This document shows positions 21,014-31,067 of a stretch of DNA of 64,000 bases, piece by piece; the stretch's first letter is position 1, and every line of letters begins with the position of its first letter. Source of the stretch: Brachionus manjavacas (lineage: Eukaryota > Rotifera > Eurotatoria > Ploima > Brachionidae); assembly GCA_019054805.1 (NCBI GenBank), contig JAHQIY010000004.1, forward strand, positions 744,001 to 808,000, read 5' to 3'. The translations under genes were made by a program, and so were the position numbers. The notes beneath the pieces are model-generated. The model did no database searches, was not told the DNA's origin, and saw only the letters and a list, made by a program, of their open reading frames with translations.

Positions 21014-22770
21014 GGGTCTTGTACCATTCGTGGACAATTGTCCATGGACAATTGTAGATGTCTGATTGGTGGACAATTTTTTTATCTAATTGTCCACCTA
21101 ATTGAATAATTGTCCAGGTATTTGAAAAATTGTCCATTAAAACTAAAGTGTATTTTGTTTTGCAAAAAAAAAATCACAATTAATTTAAGCGCTTTCTTTT
21201 TTGATTCAATTCTCTGCTAACACATTTGAAAAAAACAATTTTTCAAAAAGTTTACAAAAAATGACTCTTCTTAGTAAACCACTTGAATCATTCAAAGCGA
21301 TTGAGGTTATTGAACTTGATCAAAGTAGTATTGTCGAATGGTTCAAAGTTAAAGGTCTTATCCCAAAATCCAAAGCATGTCCAAAATGTCAGATGGCTAT
21401 GAAGTTCATCGAAAGGCAGGATTCTTTAGATGGATTTGCATGGCGATGTACGACCGATAGCAAGAGATGCAGTCTCAGAGATGGAACTTATTTAGAAAAA
21501 TTTCGTATTGATTTGAAGACTTTCCTTAAAGTTGTCCATTATTGGGCCATTCAAGTCCGACAGGTAGATCAAACGTGTATGGTCCCAGTTGAACGTCAAA
21601 CTCTTATAACGTACCAACAAAGACTTAGACAAATAGCAGTGATGTCATTAGATATTGAAAATTTTAAACTCGGTGGTGATGGTAAAATCGTCGAGATCGA
21701 CGAATCGTTATTTATCAAAGTGAAACACAACAAAGGCAAGGATCTAAAAAGGAGGCAAATATGGGTGTTTGGTATGTACGAGCGAGGTTCCAAACTATGC
21801 TTGTTTATCGTTGTGCCAAAACGAGATGCCTTCAATTTATTAAATGTTATCTACAAGTTTATCCTTCCTGGTACTTTGATCTACTCAGATTGTTGGAAGG
21901 CTTATAGTCGTATCCGTGACTTAGACAAACACTTCAAACACTTGACGGTCAATCATCAACTTTATTTCGTTAATCCAGAAAACGGAGTGCACACAAACAG
22001 CATTGAGTCGGTTTGGAATGCTGCTAAGGTGCATATCAAAGTAATGAGGGGTGTTTCCAGAGATTATTTAGAGTCATATTTAGTTGAGTTTTGTTGGCGT
22101 CGTAAGGCTTGTTTGACCGGAAGAGGTGATGCCGCTGATGCTATTATCGACGAAATATCTAAATATGATTCAAGTAGATTTGATATGAATGAGATGGCTG
22201 AAGCTTTAGTAAAGACTGGTGGCGAAGAGTTTGATGTTGTTTCAGATGATGAATTAATCTCAAATGACCTTCCATTGTATGACAACCACGGAGACCATGA
22301 TTATCAGGCTGGTGATAGTTCAGCTATGGAAAGAGTGGAGAGTCCAGTTGTTGTAAGTGATAGCGGAAGTCCTAAATCTAGACAGATAGCTAGACTAAAT
22401 CTTATTAAAGATGCTCCGGCCACCATACCAGCCTTTGAAAATGTTGACCAAGTAATTGTCGAAAAAAAATCTCCAAAGAAAAGAGGGAGAAAGAAGAATA
22501 GCGATAGAAATAATGAAGCAATAGAGAGTACGTGTGATTTGCCGATAAAATATAATTTAAGAAGTCGTAAAAATAATTAGAGAGACTAAGTTTATTGATT
22601 ATTTTGATTGATTTTTTTTCTAATAAAATTGTCCAACTTTTCAATTAATTGTCCACCTAATTGAATAATTGTCCAGGTATTTTATGTTTTTTTATTTATT
22701 TTTTTAATTGTCCACCAATCAGACATCTACAATTGTCCATGGACAATTGTCCACGAATGGTACAAGACCC
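21014..22770 (+). mobile_element. Complete ISXO2/Merlin (IS1595-type) DNA transposon
   Basis: Terminal inverted repeats of about 65 bp are identical at both ends and start GGGTCTTGTACCATTCG. The flanks carry an exact 8-bp duplication AATATTTG (21006-21013 and 22771-22778), as expected for Merlin/IS1595. Inside the repeats is the 18-bp palindrome AATTGTCCATGGACAATT and many AATTGTCC / GGACAATT copies, likely transposase binding sites. A direct repeat AATTGAATAATTGTCCAGG lies inside both ends. One intact transposase gene fills the middle. Intact ends, exact duplication and open frame indicate a recent, possibly active insertion. Confidence 0.93.
21261..22580 (+). CDS. ISXO2-like (IS1595/Merlin) transposase, 439 aa
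   Basis: The open frame begins at 21201 with TTG; the first ATG is 21261 (MTLLSKPLESFKAIEV), which I take as the start. Residues 40-70 form a zinc ribbon (C40-x2-C43, C63, C70). The catalytic domain shows D147 in IVEIDESLF, D210 in LIYSDCWKAY, and HTNSIESVWNAAK with N246 and E249 as third catalytic candidates. The C-terminal 120 residues are acidic, then end with a basic KKSPKKRGRKK patch, a probable nuclear signal. It catalyses cut-and-paste transposition of the surrounding element. No frameshift or stop. Confidence 0.93.
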   Translation: MTLLSKPLESFKAIEVIELDQSSIVEWFKVKGLIPKSKACPKCQMAMKFIERQDSLDGFAWRCTTDSKRCSLRDGTYLEKFRIDLKTFLKVVHYWAIQVRQVDQTCMVPVERQTLITYQQRLRQIAVMSLDIENFKLGGDGKIVEIDESLFIKVKHNKGKDLKRRQIWVFGMYERGSKLCLFIVVPKRDAFNLLNVIYKFILPGTLIYSDCWKAYSRIRDLDKHFKHLTVNHQLYFVNPENGVHTNSIESVWNAAKVHIKVMRGVSRDYLESYLVEFCWRRKACLTGRGDAADAIIDEISKYDSSRFDMNEMAEALVKTGGEEFDVVSDDELISNDLPLYDNHGDHDYQAGDSSAMERVESPVVVSDSGSPKSRQIARLNLIKDAPATIPAFENVDQVIVEKKSPKKRGRKKNSDRNNEAIESTCDLPIKYNLRSRKNN

Positions 22771-22919
22771 AATATTTGTCATAATTTTTGGTAATTTTTT
22801 GCAGAAATATATTATTTCTTGAAAGAAATTGCAAGATATGGTAAGAAATTTCATGATTTTAACTTTTAATCCTTTTTTTAAAGTTTATTCTTAAAAAAAA
22901 AATCTAAAAATAAATTTTA

Positions 22920-23300
22920 CGTCTGATACCAAATAAGTTTAATTTTTGACGATCCACCATTTTTACTAATTACCACATCCATTTCCTTTTTTCGTTAAAA
23001 AAATTGACAAATAAGTTTTTCGAATTCAACCAATTTCTCTAAAATATCTTTTTCAATTTTACAGAAAAATATTCTGACGAAACTTTTCAGCTCATTCAAG
23101 TCCATTTCAATGGGTTTTAGATCTGGGGATCTTTATGGAGATCTAATTTTTTTAATTTTTTTAAAAATTTTTATGTTTAAATATTTCTTAGCTTTGTTTT
23201 ACTCAGTTAATTTATTTCATTAAAAAATAAATTCTACATTCAAGTGATCCATTTTTTGGATTGTTGTCTTGATGTAAAATAAAGTCTTTTCCTATATTTA
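22920..23300 (-). pseudogene. Tc1/mariner transposase C-terminal remnant
   Basis: The minus strand shows, in order, LHQDNNPKNGS (second catalytic Asp region, cf. QDNDPKH), SPDLKPIEMDLNELKSFVR (third acidic region, cf. SPDLNPIE-x-x-W) and VISKNGGSSKI near the end, as in Tc1 transposases. Frameshifts and an AT-rich gap separate the first two. Ends of the element are not seen. Confidence 0.8.
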
Positions 23301-23317
23301 AATATGCAAAAGGAATT

Positions 23318-23491
23318 TGTAAGGGGGGTTAATGAATGATAAAACAAGTATACTTTTGAATAGCTTATTATATTATATCAGCATCTAGAAGCGTTTATCT
23401 TCTGAGATACGAGACAAGTATATTAATTCTTACTTATCATTGCGTATCAGTTGAAAAACTGATGATCAAAGGATACGTATGGTGTATTACA
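23318..23491 (-). repeat. Copia-family LTR (3' LTR, internally deleted)
   Basis: Starts TGTAAGG and ends GTATTACA on the plus strand. It is nearly identical to 40465-40783 at both ends but lacks about 145 bp of the middle. Read on the minus strand, the adjoining 23492-23510 gives the purine tract AAAGAGCGGGAGATA directly before TGTAATAC, a classic copia polypurine tract, which fixes orientation as minus. Confidence 0.75.
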
Positions 23492-24620
23492 TATCTCCCG
23501 CTCTTTAAATATCATCCTCTCTGATGATTCTCGTCCAAGACTTTATATTCCATCAGTGCATAAAAATAAATAATTATGTTTTGTAAAGAAAAAGGTTAAT
23601 AAACTTAACTAAATAAAAAATAAAAATTAAATTCTTGTATCTAACAGAATAAAATTTCATAAAAATAGACGTTATTGCCGGTTCTCTATCATATTCTGTT
23701 TCAGTGATGCCGCTTACATTTTCGGTTAAAGGTTTATTATTCCTTGTCCAATCAATGAAATGACTTAACTCGAACGGTAATCCTCGATGAAAATAAGAAT
23801 ATAATAAGATTATTTTAATGATTCGGCCTCACTAGTGATGCTATTTACTGATATTAAATTATTGGTTTTCATCCAAGTAATTCCATTTTTTTCAATTGAT
23901 ATTATTTTATTTTTAATTTTTCTAACCCAATGTCTCTTGGGTTTGCATTTTTCCTCATTATCATATCTTATTATAATACTTTTTTATTTTATTATTTTAA
24001 TTTTTCTTAGGGACCCTGTATTCCTTTTGCCACTTAATTCAGACGAGATCTTTGGATCTCTTTTACACCCATCGTAATTTTCGAATTTAACACTTTAACT
24101 TGTTTTGCAATTTGAGATGAATATAATACCATCCACAAAATATACAATTAAAGTTTTATTCCCAGCGTATAAAATTTCAAACTGGTCTTCTTAATGACGG
24201 AAAGTTCGGAGGCTTTGCAGTTCGGTATTACATATTTCTTCTTTCAATCTTTCTAGAGATGTTTAAGTCTCGAGGTCGATTCTATCACTATCTGCTTAGA
24301 TAAGGTCTTGAACTTTTACAAAATCAGCTTTGATTTTAGGCAAATTTGTACAAATATAAGTCAAAAATATACCTTTTGTTGACCCATAAAGTTTCATACC
24401 AAACTCACTAATGATTTGGTTTATTTTAAAAATTTGATCGCCATTCGTATTACTAAAGACATTATTTAACGGTAAATTTAGTACCATTAAATATATAATT
24501 ATCATTCTCACAGGACATCTTAGAACCTTCACATTGAAATGTTGGTTAGCCAAAATTAGGTTTCCCAAAAATCCGGTTAGCCATAATTTGGTTAACCAAA
24601 AATTCGGTTATTGATTTAAT
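23492..24620 (-). pseudogene. Ty1/copia polyprotein remnant
   Basis: On the minus strand 24150-24100 encodes NKTLIVYFVDGIIFISNCKT, which I match to the copia reverse-transcriptase box L-x-[VL]-Y-V-D-D-I-I; the second catalytic Asp is Gly. Weaker frames lie at 24568-24296 (90 codons) and 23830-23590 (SHFIDWTRNNKPLTENVSG, then ITETEYDREPA). The distance from this box to the LTR is too short for a full RNase H, so parts are deleted. Confidence 0.5.
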
Positions 24621-25690
24621 TTTTAGTTATTCATTCGAACACTGGTCATTTTTCTTCAAGACGGTTTTGGTTTAAAAGTTATTTTTTTTGTAACTAAAAT
24701 TAAAGAGATTAAAAAAATGAGTCTAGGAAAGGCTCGTTGAACTAAATGTACAAAGAAAGCTCTCTTTTAAAAATTGAATAAATTTTGTGGTGAAGATCTT
24801 TAAACTTTTTAACAGCCCTTTTGTTTATTAACAATTCTATCTATTTTATCTATTTTTTTATTGTAAATTTATTTTCCAACGCAACTCGTAAACTTAAAAA
24901 ATCTGTACTGAGTTATTTTTAGTATTAGCGTATTGACTTGTTTAGTCTTCTACATAATTCTGTCGGACTTTTCCTCCAAGCTATAAAAAAATTAATCAAT
25001 TTTTTGAGCAAAACAACAAAGCTTTTCAAGTTGAACAATGCTTTTAAACATTCTTCAAACATCGGAATGAAAATTGATAACAAAAATTGGTAAAATTTTA
25101 ATTTAAATTTTGTTAAAGTATAAGGAATCCTTTAATTATCTTTAATTTATCAAATATAAATTGCTAATAATTTTTTTAAAGAAATTACTTTTCAATAAAA
25201 TGAATCATAAACAAAATAAGATAACAAGGCAAAAAATGAACAGGAGCTCTATCTTGCTCTATCTTGTCCAAGAACAATTCACGATTCGTATTTAAGTGCA
25301 AGTGAACATTGCCAGCAAAATTTAGCAATTTCCTTGATAAATTCTGATACAGCAACTGAAAACCAAGTGTTTGAAATGAGTTTAAAGTTTGGAACTAATC
25401 AAGACCTAAACACAAACTCCTTTTTAAGCAAGCTGAAAAAACAGATCGTAATCAAGTTTTTAAAGTTCTTCAATGCATAGAGCGCGGAAAAATAGAAATA
25501 GAAAAGTATTTTCAGCAGCGACGTCAACGACAAATTTAAAATTACATTTAGAGTCTATTCATTAAATATTATTGGCCAATAAAAAAGAAAATTAGGATTA
25601 TATCAAAACTAATACGATTCTTCTCTATTTCATTATTTTCGCATTTTTGCCATTTAGTTTTCTTACAAACAAATATTTCATACAATTTTT
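24621..25690. other. AT-rich, undetermined
   Basis: Scattered protein-like pieces (for example VFKVLQCIERGKIEIEKYFQ around 25460-25520) may belong to the hAT remnant that follows. No confident gene. Confidence 0.3.
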
Positions 25691-25699
25691 TCGCTTGCT

Positions 25700-26230
25700 A
25701 AACAAGGACTATGTGATGCCTTTAGTCTTATAACGAAGAAATTGTTTGTCTTCCTATCCGTTGCATGGGACATGTACTCACGCTAATTGTAAAAAAAGTA
25801 TTGAATAACTGTAACTCTTTCTAACCCAGCCAATTAGACAATTTCGAAAAAAATAATCCAAATTTTAGTTTTAAACAATTGGCCATAATATAGTCAAATT
25901 CACGATCTATAGTGGCTTCATTTAATCATTCTTCCCAGCTAAAATTTCTATTAGAAAAAAATCAGGAAAATTCTGAAAATGGTTTAATACTAAAGATGTT
26001 TCTACTAGATGGCATTCTAGTTTTTTTAATGCTAAACCGTTTTTAAAGCTTCATAATTACATTAACGCAATTTTCCAATTACCAGAATTAAGACATCTTG
26101 CTTTAAGTTTGTTAAATCAAGAAGAGCTATAGATTTTTTCTCAAATTTTAAAATATTTGGGTCCTTTTGATAGGTTAAGTGAAACAATGAGTTGAGAAAC
26201 TAATCTTTTTAAACTAAATTAGTAGTAGAA
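25700..26230 (+). pseudogene. hAT transposase remnant
   Basis: Plus-strand pieces read RCMGHVLTLIVKKVLNNCNS (cf. the C-x-x-H-x-LNL box), STRWHSSFFNAKPFLKLHNY (cf. TRWNSTYxM) and ILKYLGPFDRLSETMS (cf. LKPF-x-x-AT-x-x-LS), in the correct hAT order, with stops and frameshifts between. No terminal repeats were found. Confidence 0.7.
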
Positions 26231-27720
26231 GTAGGAGTTCTTGCTGCGAAATCCTTACAAGTAGAAAATCTGAGCTCATCATCGCTTAAAGGCGTATGAA
26301 GCTTTAGCAGCCAATTCTGTTAAACCTATCTAATGCTACTTTGAAGTCATTAACTGTCTTATCTTTAACCACCTCCGCAGGAAGTCTATTCCAGTGCGGA
26401 GCTACTCTGTTCCAGAAAAAACGTGTCTAGCACTCACTGCAGCAGAAAAATCAATTCTTTTTTGTGCTAGAAAACTATCTCCTTGAACTTTTGCGCTGTT
26501 TCCTCTTAACCTCCGTATCGGTCCATTCCTGACAACAGAATCCAGAAGTTCTCTGGTAAAAGACACTTTTTCATGACCGTTAATCACTCTTAAAAATCTC
26601 AATCAAATCACCTCTCACCCTTCTCTCACTTAGTATTGTTAAAGCCAATCTGGCAAGCCTTTCCTCATTTGAAATTTCTCTTTGTTACCAAGGAATTTTC
26701 GTTGCACGCTCTTGTACTTTTCCAACGCTTTTACTTCACCTTTTTTGCTCGGATTCCAAACTTGAATTGCATAGTCGAGGTGAGGTCTAACCAAAGACAT
26801 ATAAAGCTTCAATCAAAGAGTTTCTTCTCTACTTAAAAATGTTCTTTTAAGAATTCTGAGTGCTTTATTTGCTTTCGCGCACGCGTTCTTTACTTGACAT
26901 GTCCATTTAAGGTCTGAAGACACCAAAACGCCTAGATCCTTTTCTTCCGTTTATAGTTGATTTTTACCCAATCCCTCTTTTCCCGATGTTTCATTCAAAA
27001 ATCTTGCATTTAGCCTACACAAAGCACCTTGGTCTTTCTGCATAATTGTCCTTTCGTACAAGTTGTTAACTACTCCAAGAATCTTCGAGTCATCGGCATA
27101 AATTTCTATTTTGTTTGAAATGATGTCAGGTAGGTCGTTTATATATATAACAAAAAGCAAAGGGCCAAGCACAGACCCTTGAGGTACGCCACTAAGTACT
27201 TCTGACCAATCCGAAACTGTACTCCAAGCACAACAGGCTGAACCCTTTCGCTAAAAAAGTCTTTAAGCCATTCGATCAATCGTTTACTTAGTCCGTAACT
27301 GCTCAATTTATGTAAGAGGCGTTTATGTGGAACTGTGTCAAAGGCTTTCGAAAGATCGAGGTAAATTTCGTCAACGTGATTTCCCTTAACTAACTCTCTT
27401 AACTAAGTCTCCAAGAGATTAGAGACGCATCCTTTTTGAGAACAAAGGCATGTTGACTTCCGGATATCAGATTATTCTTTATTAAATAAGACATAAGTCG
27501 ATCCCTTATAATAACTTCAAGTACTTTACAAGCCAATGATGTCAGAGAGACCGATCGATAGTTTTTTGGTTCAAGTCTCCTCGTTTTTTTGTGGATCGGA
27601 GAAACATGGTTATTTTCCATTGTTCAGGAATTTAGTCCAATTCAATAGAACGCTTAAAAATTATTTCAAACAGCTTAGACATCCCTTCGGCGCAATTTTT
27701 TAAAATAATCAATAGATTTA
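26221..27720 (-). pseudogene. 5'-truncated LINE (reverse transcriptase to 3' tail)
   Basis: On the minus strand: 27620-27399 has PIHKKTRRLEPKNYRSVSLT; 27172-26951 has [13 protein letters not shown] and EIYADDSKI (YADD core); 26602-26402 has GHEKVSFTRELLDSVV; and 26440-26310 ends HWNRLPAEVVKDKTVNDFKV with a stop. A CTACTTCTACTACTAA tail lies near 26235-26220. Several frameshifts kill it. It is a jockey/CR1-like element. Confidence 0.85.
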
Positions 27721-27759
27721 CTACTGTTAAGTTTCTCATGAAGATTTAAACAATGAATT

Positions 27760-28047
27760 GTAAGTGAAGATGAGGAAAATGCTGATAAAAGTGTAATTTA
27801 AAGCCCTGATGATTATGAAGATGATGTCATTTATGATATATACCTACATATTGATGAAGCAATAGAAAGTATTATCCAAAATGTGAATGATCCGGACCTT
27901 ATTGATCCTAATTTAGACAAAACTACTAAAAGCAAAGTTTTTTGTACAAGATTAAAAGATGGTGAAGAAACAATCGTGCGTAAAAAATTAGTTTTGATAA
28001 AAAACCTGGACCAACAAGCTATGCTGCGAGCAAAAATGGTTCTGTAA
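27760..28047 (+). pseudogene. Coding remnant of unknown function
   Basis: An acidic frame EDEENADKSVI, one stop, then SPDDYEDDVIYDIYLHIDEA and on through KVFCTRLKDGEETIVRKKLV to a stop at 28045. The composition is protein-like. It sits just upstream of MULE-like and foldback fragments. No family recognised. Confidence 0.4.
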
Positions 28048-28084
28048 ACAGTACAATATTGTACAAATTTTTTAGAAACGAATA

Positions 28085-28260
28085 CCAAGCTCTGCGAAAA
28101 CTCTGCAATTTATTGCAGATATTAATCATTTATTTTTTGATGGTGTGCATTTTACAGAAAAATGCAGAGTTGCACAACAAAATAGCACCACAATATAAAA
28201 GCATATATTATAATCGCATATTACAAAATTGCATAAATTCAAAGTTCTTAATAGCATATA
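28085..28260. repeat. Fragment related to the 4591-4945 foldback element
   Basis: The block GCTCTGCGAAAACTCTGCAAT and the later TGTGCATTTTACAG...AATGCAGAG follow the loop-proximal part of the foldback at 4730-4805 with the same order and spacing. Outer arms are not visible, so this is a partial or diverged copy. Confidence 0.5.
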
Positions 28261-28289
28261 TTTTTTTTGCAATTACATCTACATCTACA

Positions 28290-28533
28290 GCTTGGCATAA
28301 TGCCTTCACGTCAATTTTAGTGAGCCATCCTCTAGTCTACGAGTGAGTCGATGCATTTAAAAGAGAACAAAAATTGACGTCAAATCGATGATTAAGTTGA
28401 AAACAGGCTTAATCACAAAACGTAAACCAGCTTATGTAATTTTGGACGAGCGTATTCGTAATATGCTAAAGACATATAAAGAAAGTGAAGCCGTAGATTT
28501 TTTGTCAAATTTAGCTCTTATGTTGAAATATTA
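28290..28533 (+). pseudogene. MULE (Mutator-like) transposase C-terminal remnant
   Basis: Reads SHPLVYE, stop, VDAFKREQKL, then in another frame KTGLITKRKPAYVILDERIR and EAVDFLSNLALMLKY, stop. This follows the end of MULE transposases linked to FLYWCH-type genes (HP-x-I-W...FK-x-EQ...D-x-R...DFL-x-x-[IL]A-x-N). Assignment is from pattern memory. Confidence 0.55.
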
Positions 28534-28589
28534 ATTAATTAGTTTAAGTGACTAATTTTGATTGGTTCTCATTCAACATATACGGGATT

Positions 28590-28870
28590 GTCACATAATT
28601 GCACAAAGTTCTAGATCCGCGTTATGGAACTTAAAAAATTACACTCAAAATATCGTGGCCCGTTAACCGTTCTAGGTCAAACTAAGAATGGTAAGAATGG
28701 TAACAAGATTGTTGAAGAAATCTTCAAGCAAAAACTGTCCAACACATTTCCGATCTAGAGAAAATTAGATACGTCGCCTTCTCCTAAAGGGGGGAAGGAA
28801 GAAACTATGTTTTTAGTCGAAAAAATAATAAATCATCGATTAAATAAAAACAAACTGTTAGTAATTTAAG
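28590..28870 (+). pseudogene. Gypsy integrase C-terminus with chromodomain-like end
   Basis: A frame with one internal stop contains HSKYRGPLTVLGQTKNG (cf. K-[YF]-x-GP-[FY]-x-V) and, after the stop, MFLVEKIINHRLNKNKLLV, which resembles the start of a chromodomain (Y-x-VEKILxHR). It ends at a TAA near 28869. A truncated chromovirus-type gypsy remnant. Confidence 0.5.
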
Positions 28871-28929
28871 TTTATTAATAGCCTGGTGATGCATGATGTT
28901 GGAGGGAGTATCATATTTTAAATTAAGGA

Positions 28930-29175
28930 TAGATCTGACTACTGTATTCTGAATTGCTTGTAGTTTTTTTGAAATCAATTTCTAAAAATGAATTCAAGCA
29001 AGGAAAAGAATAGTCTAAAACTGATTCGACTATAGATTTACATAAATTTCATAGTTTGTTTTGAGTAAGACCCCATTTTTTGTCTGACAATATCTTCATA
29101 ATATTTACCTATTGCAGCGTATTTAAATTCTTTAAATTAAAATTTAATTTAGAATCAAGTTTAATACCAAGAAAA
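28930..29175 (-). pseudogene. LINE fragment (same family as 15645-16112)
   Basis: Shares CTGTATTCTGAATTG-TTGTAGTTTT, AAGACCCCATTTTTTGTCTGA and ATCAAGTTTAATACCAAGAA with the 15645-16112 fragment and, in reverse, with 42.3-42.5 kb. Non-coding now. Confidence 0.65.
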
Positions 29176-29570
29176 TGAAAATTCTGTTTCATATATCATG
29201 GAAACTCAATTGTAAAATTTTAATAGGGGTGTTTAATGCTCTCAAAGGCTCAATAGTAGATTATGTTTTTTTTATTATGAACCTAGTTTCAAAAACAAAT
29301 ATCCAAATTAAAAAAAATAAAAAAATTCAATATTGCGTATCGTTTAAAAATAATTAACATTTAATTCACTATTTTTCTTATCAAAAGCCTTTTTTTTTGG
29401 TCTTAAAAATCTGAATAATTTTACTAAAAGTTATTTTTTTTAGTGTAAGCTAACGTAATTTTGCGTAAAATTACATGTATTTACCAACTAATATTCACGT
29501 GAGATTACGCAAACTTACCAAAAATAATGTGAAATTACGTAATTTAGCCGATTCTAGACCTTTTATGAAA

Positions 29571-30113
29571 TGGTAATGCTTCGCGTGAGTTTCTGATCCG
29601 TCACGGTTGAGTGGTATTTGATCGATCTTGGATTATTGATTTGCTTGACTGATACACGATCGAAAGATGGGTTCCTATGGCACTTCTCAATGCCTTTTTT
29701 GTATACTTTTCAATATACGGAAAAACAAGACTACTCTGTACTTGAGTAGGTCGGTTGGTCGGTATGACCAAGTCTTTCGTCGAATCCCTAGAGCCTCAAA
29801 GAACGAAGCAATAGGATTATTTAATGATGGGATACTTTTCAGTAACCTAATAGATGACTTTTCGATCACCTAAAAAATTGAACTAAAAGATACTTTCCAA
29901 TATCTTATTCCGGAAAGCAATTTAAGATATAATTTTCTTTCTTAGATTTAATTTATGTTCTTTTTTTATTAGTTATTTATTATTCAAAAATACAATTAAT
30001 ATTTATATGAAAATTACAAAGTTATAAGAGTTTTCCTCATTAACTTTTCTAAAAATAAATTTAAGGTAAAATTTAATAAAGTTTTATTATCTTCTTTTTA
30101 TATCATCTTTACA
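29571..30113 (-). repeat. 3' LTR of the gypsy-like element
   Basis: About 543 bp, matches 39498-40038 with few differences. On the minus strand it starts TGTAAAGATGA and ends GCATTACCA. Short frames inside it are LTR sequence and not genes. Confidence 0.88.
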
Positions 30114-30130
30114 CATCCCCCTTTACGAAA
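30114..30130 (-). other. Polypurine tract
   Basis: On the minus strand CGTAAAGGGGGATG lies immediately before the 3' LTR start TGTAAAGATG. This is the expected primer for plus-strand DNA synthesis and fixes the element's orientation. Confidence 0.75.
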
Positions 30131-30224
30131 ATTTTTTTTTTTTTCCAAAAAAATTTTTAAACAAATATATAAATATAAAAATTAAACAAAAATACAAATG
30201 TAATATTTATTCGTTTCAATTTTC

Positions 30225-30610
30225 GTTTTCATCAATCTAATTTTATATCATTGATAGCTTTCAATATAGCTTCAACTTTCTCCTTTGACATGATTGCTTC
30301 TTTATTTCGAGGATCCTGTTTTCCCTAATTTTCCAAGGAACTAATTTCCGCAAAAATCTTCCTATCATTATTAGGGAATTATTCTCTGGAAATCTCCATT
30401 TTCTTATTTTGCACCCACATTCCAATAATCCCATGCTTTTGGACCTTCGATATTGTGTCTGAAATCGAAATCACTCTTGTTTAACTCCTTTAGAGTGGAA
30501 TAATCCGTTTGTTGTTTATGAAATTCGATGATTTTCTTCATTTCTTTGTGCTCTTACTTTGTCTCATAAGTTTCTTTTAATTTTATAATTGATTTTCGTT
30601 CATCTTCTAG
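30225..30610 (-). pseudogene. Unknown downstream ORF of the LTR element
   Basis: A minus-strand reading with a few stops includes EDERKSIIKLKETYETK, HKQQTDYSTLKELNKSDFDF, GPKAWDYWNVGAK and SKEKVEAILKAINDIKLD. It is protein-like, lies between integrase and 3' LTR, and is split from the integrase part by the hAT insertion. Could be the pol C-terminus or an extra ORF. Confidence 0.45.
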
Positions 30611-30844
30611 CTTCTTTAAGCCTTTAAGCCTTTAAGCCTGAAATCAGGTTTTTTTTCAAACCGGTTTTTAAGACCAGTTTTTTTTTCAGACCGATATTTT
30701 AAAACTATTTTATTAAATTTAATTTCAACTTTAATTTTTTTAGCTTATTTACATTACTTTGATTCTTTTTTTTTATCTCATTTTATTCACTTGGATTTTA
30801 TCTTTATTTTATTTTTTTTTATTTTTTTTTTATTTTTTAATTTA

Positions 30845-30891
30845 TTCGAAGGAGCTTAAGCTAGGTAGAGAAAACAAATCAATAATATACA
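30845..30891 (-). repeat. Retroelement 3'-end hairpin motif copy
   Basis: On the minus strand CTACCTAGCTTAAGCTCCTTCG followed by an A-rich stretch. A diverged copy of the dispersed module, interrupted on its 5' side by the Ginger-like element. Confidence 0.5.
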
Positions 30892-31067
30892 TGTTAACGT
30901 AAATTTGTAAAAGCAGTAAATTTGTAAATTTACTGGTACTTTAGTAAATCAATAAACTAACTAGTAAAAAAATTTGTTTTATTAATTTCCTGAAAAAATA
31001 AAAAATTGAGTAAATTACCGAATAATATTTAGTATATTACTGAATTAATCAGTAAATTTGAAATTAT

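Noticed and set aside
23445-23482. Hammerhead-ribozyme-like strings CTGATGA and GAAA in the copia LTR
   Set aside because: The order and spacing of the core elements do not fit a hammerhead; a simple GAAA-capped stem-loop explains them.
29667-29873. Frame of 68 codons, repeated as 94 codons at 39593-39877
   Set aside because: Both copies lie inside the LTRs and are duplicated only because the LTRs are; no coding evidence.
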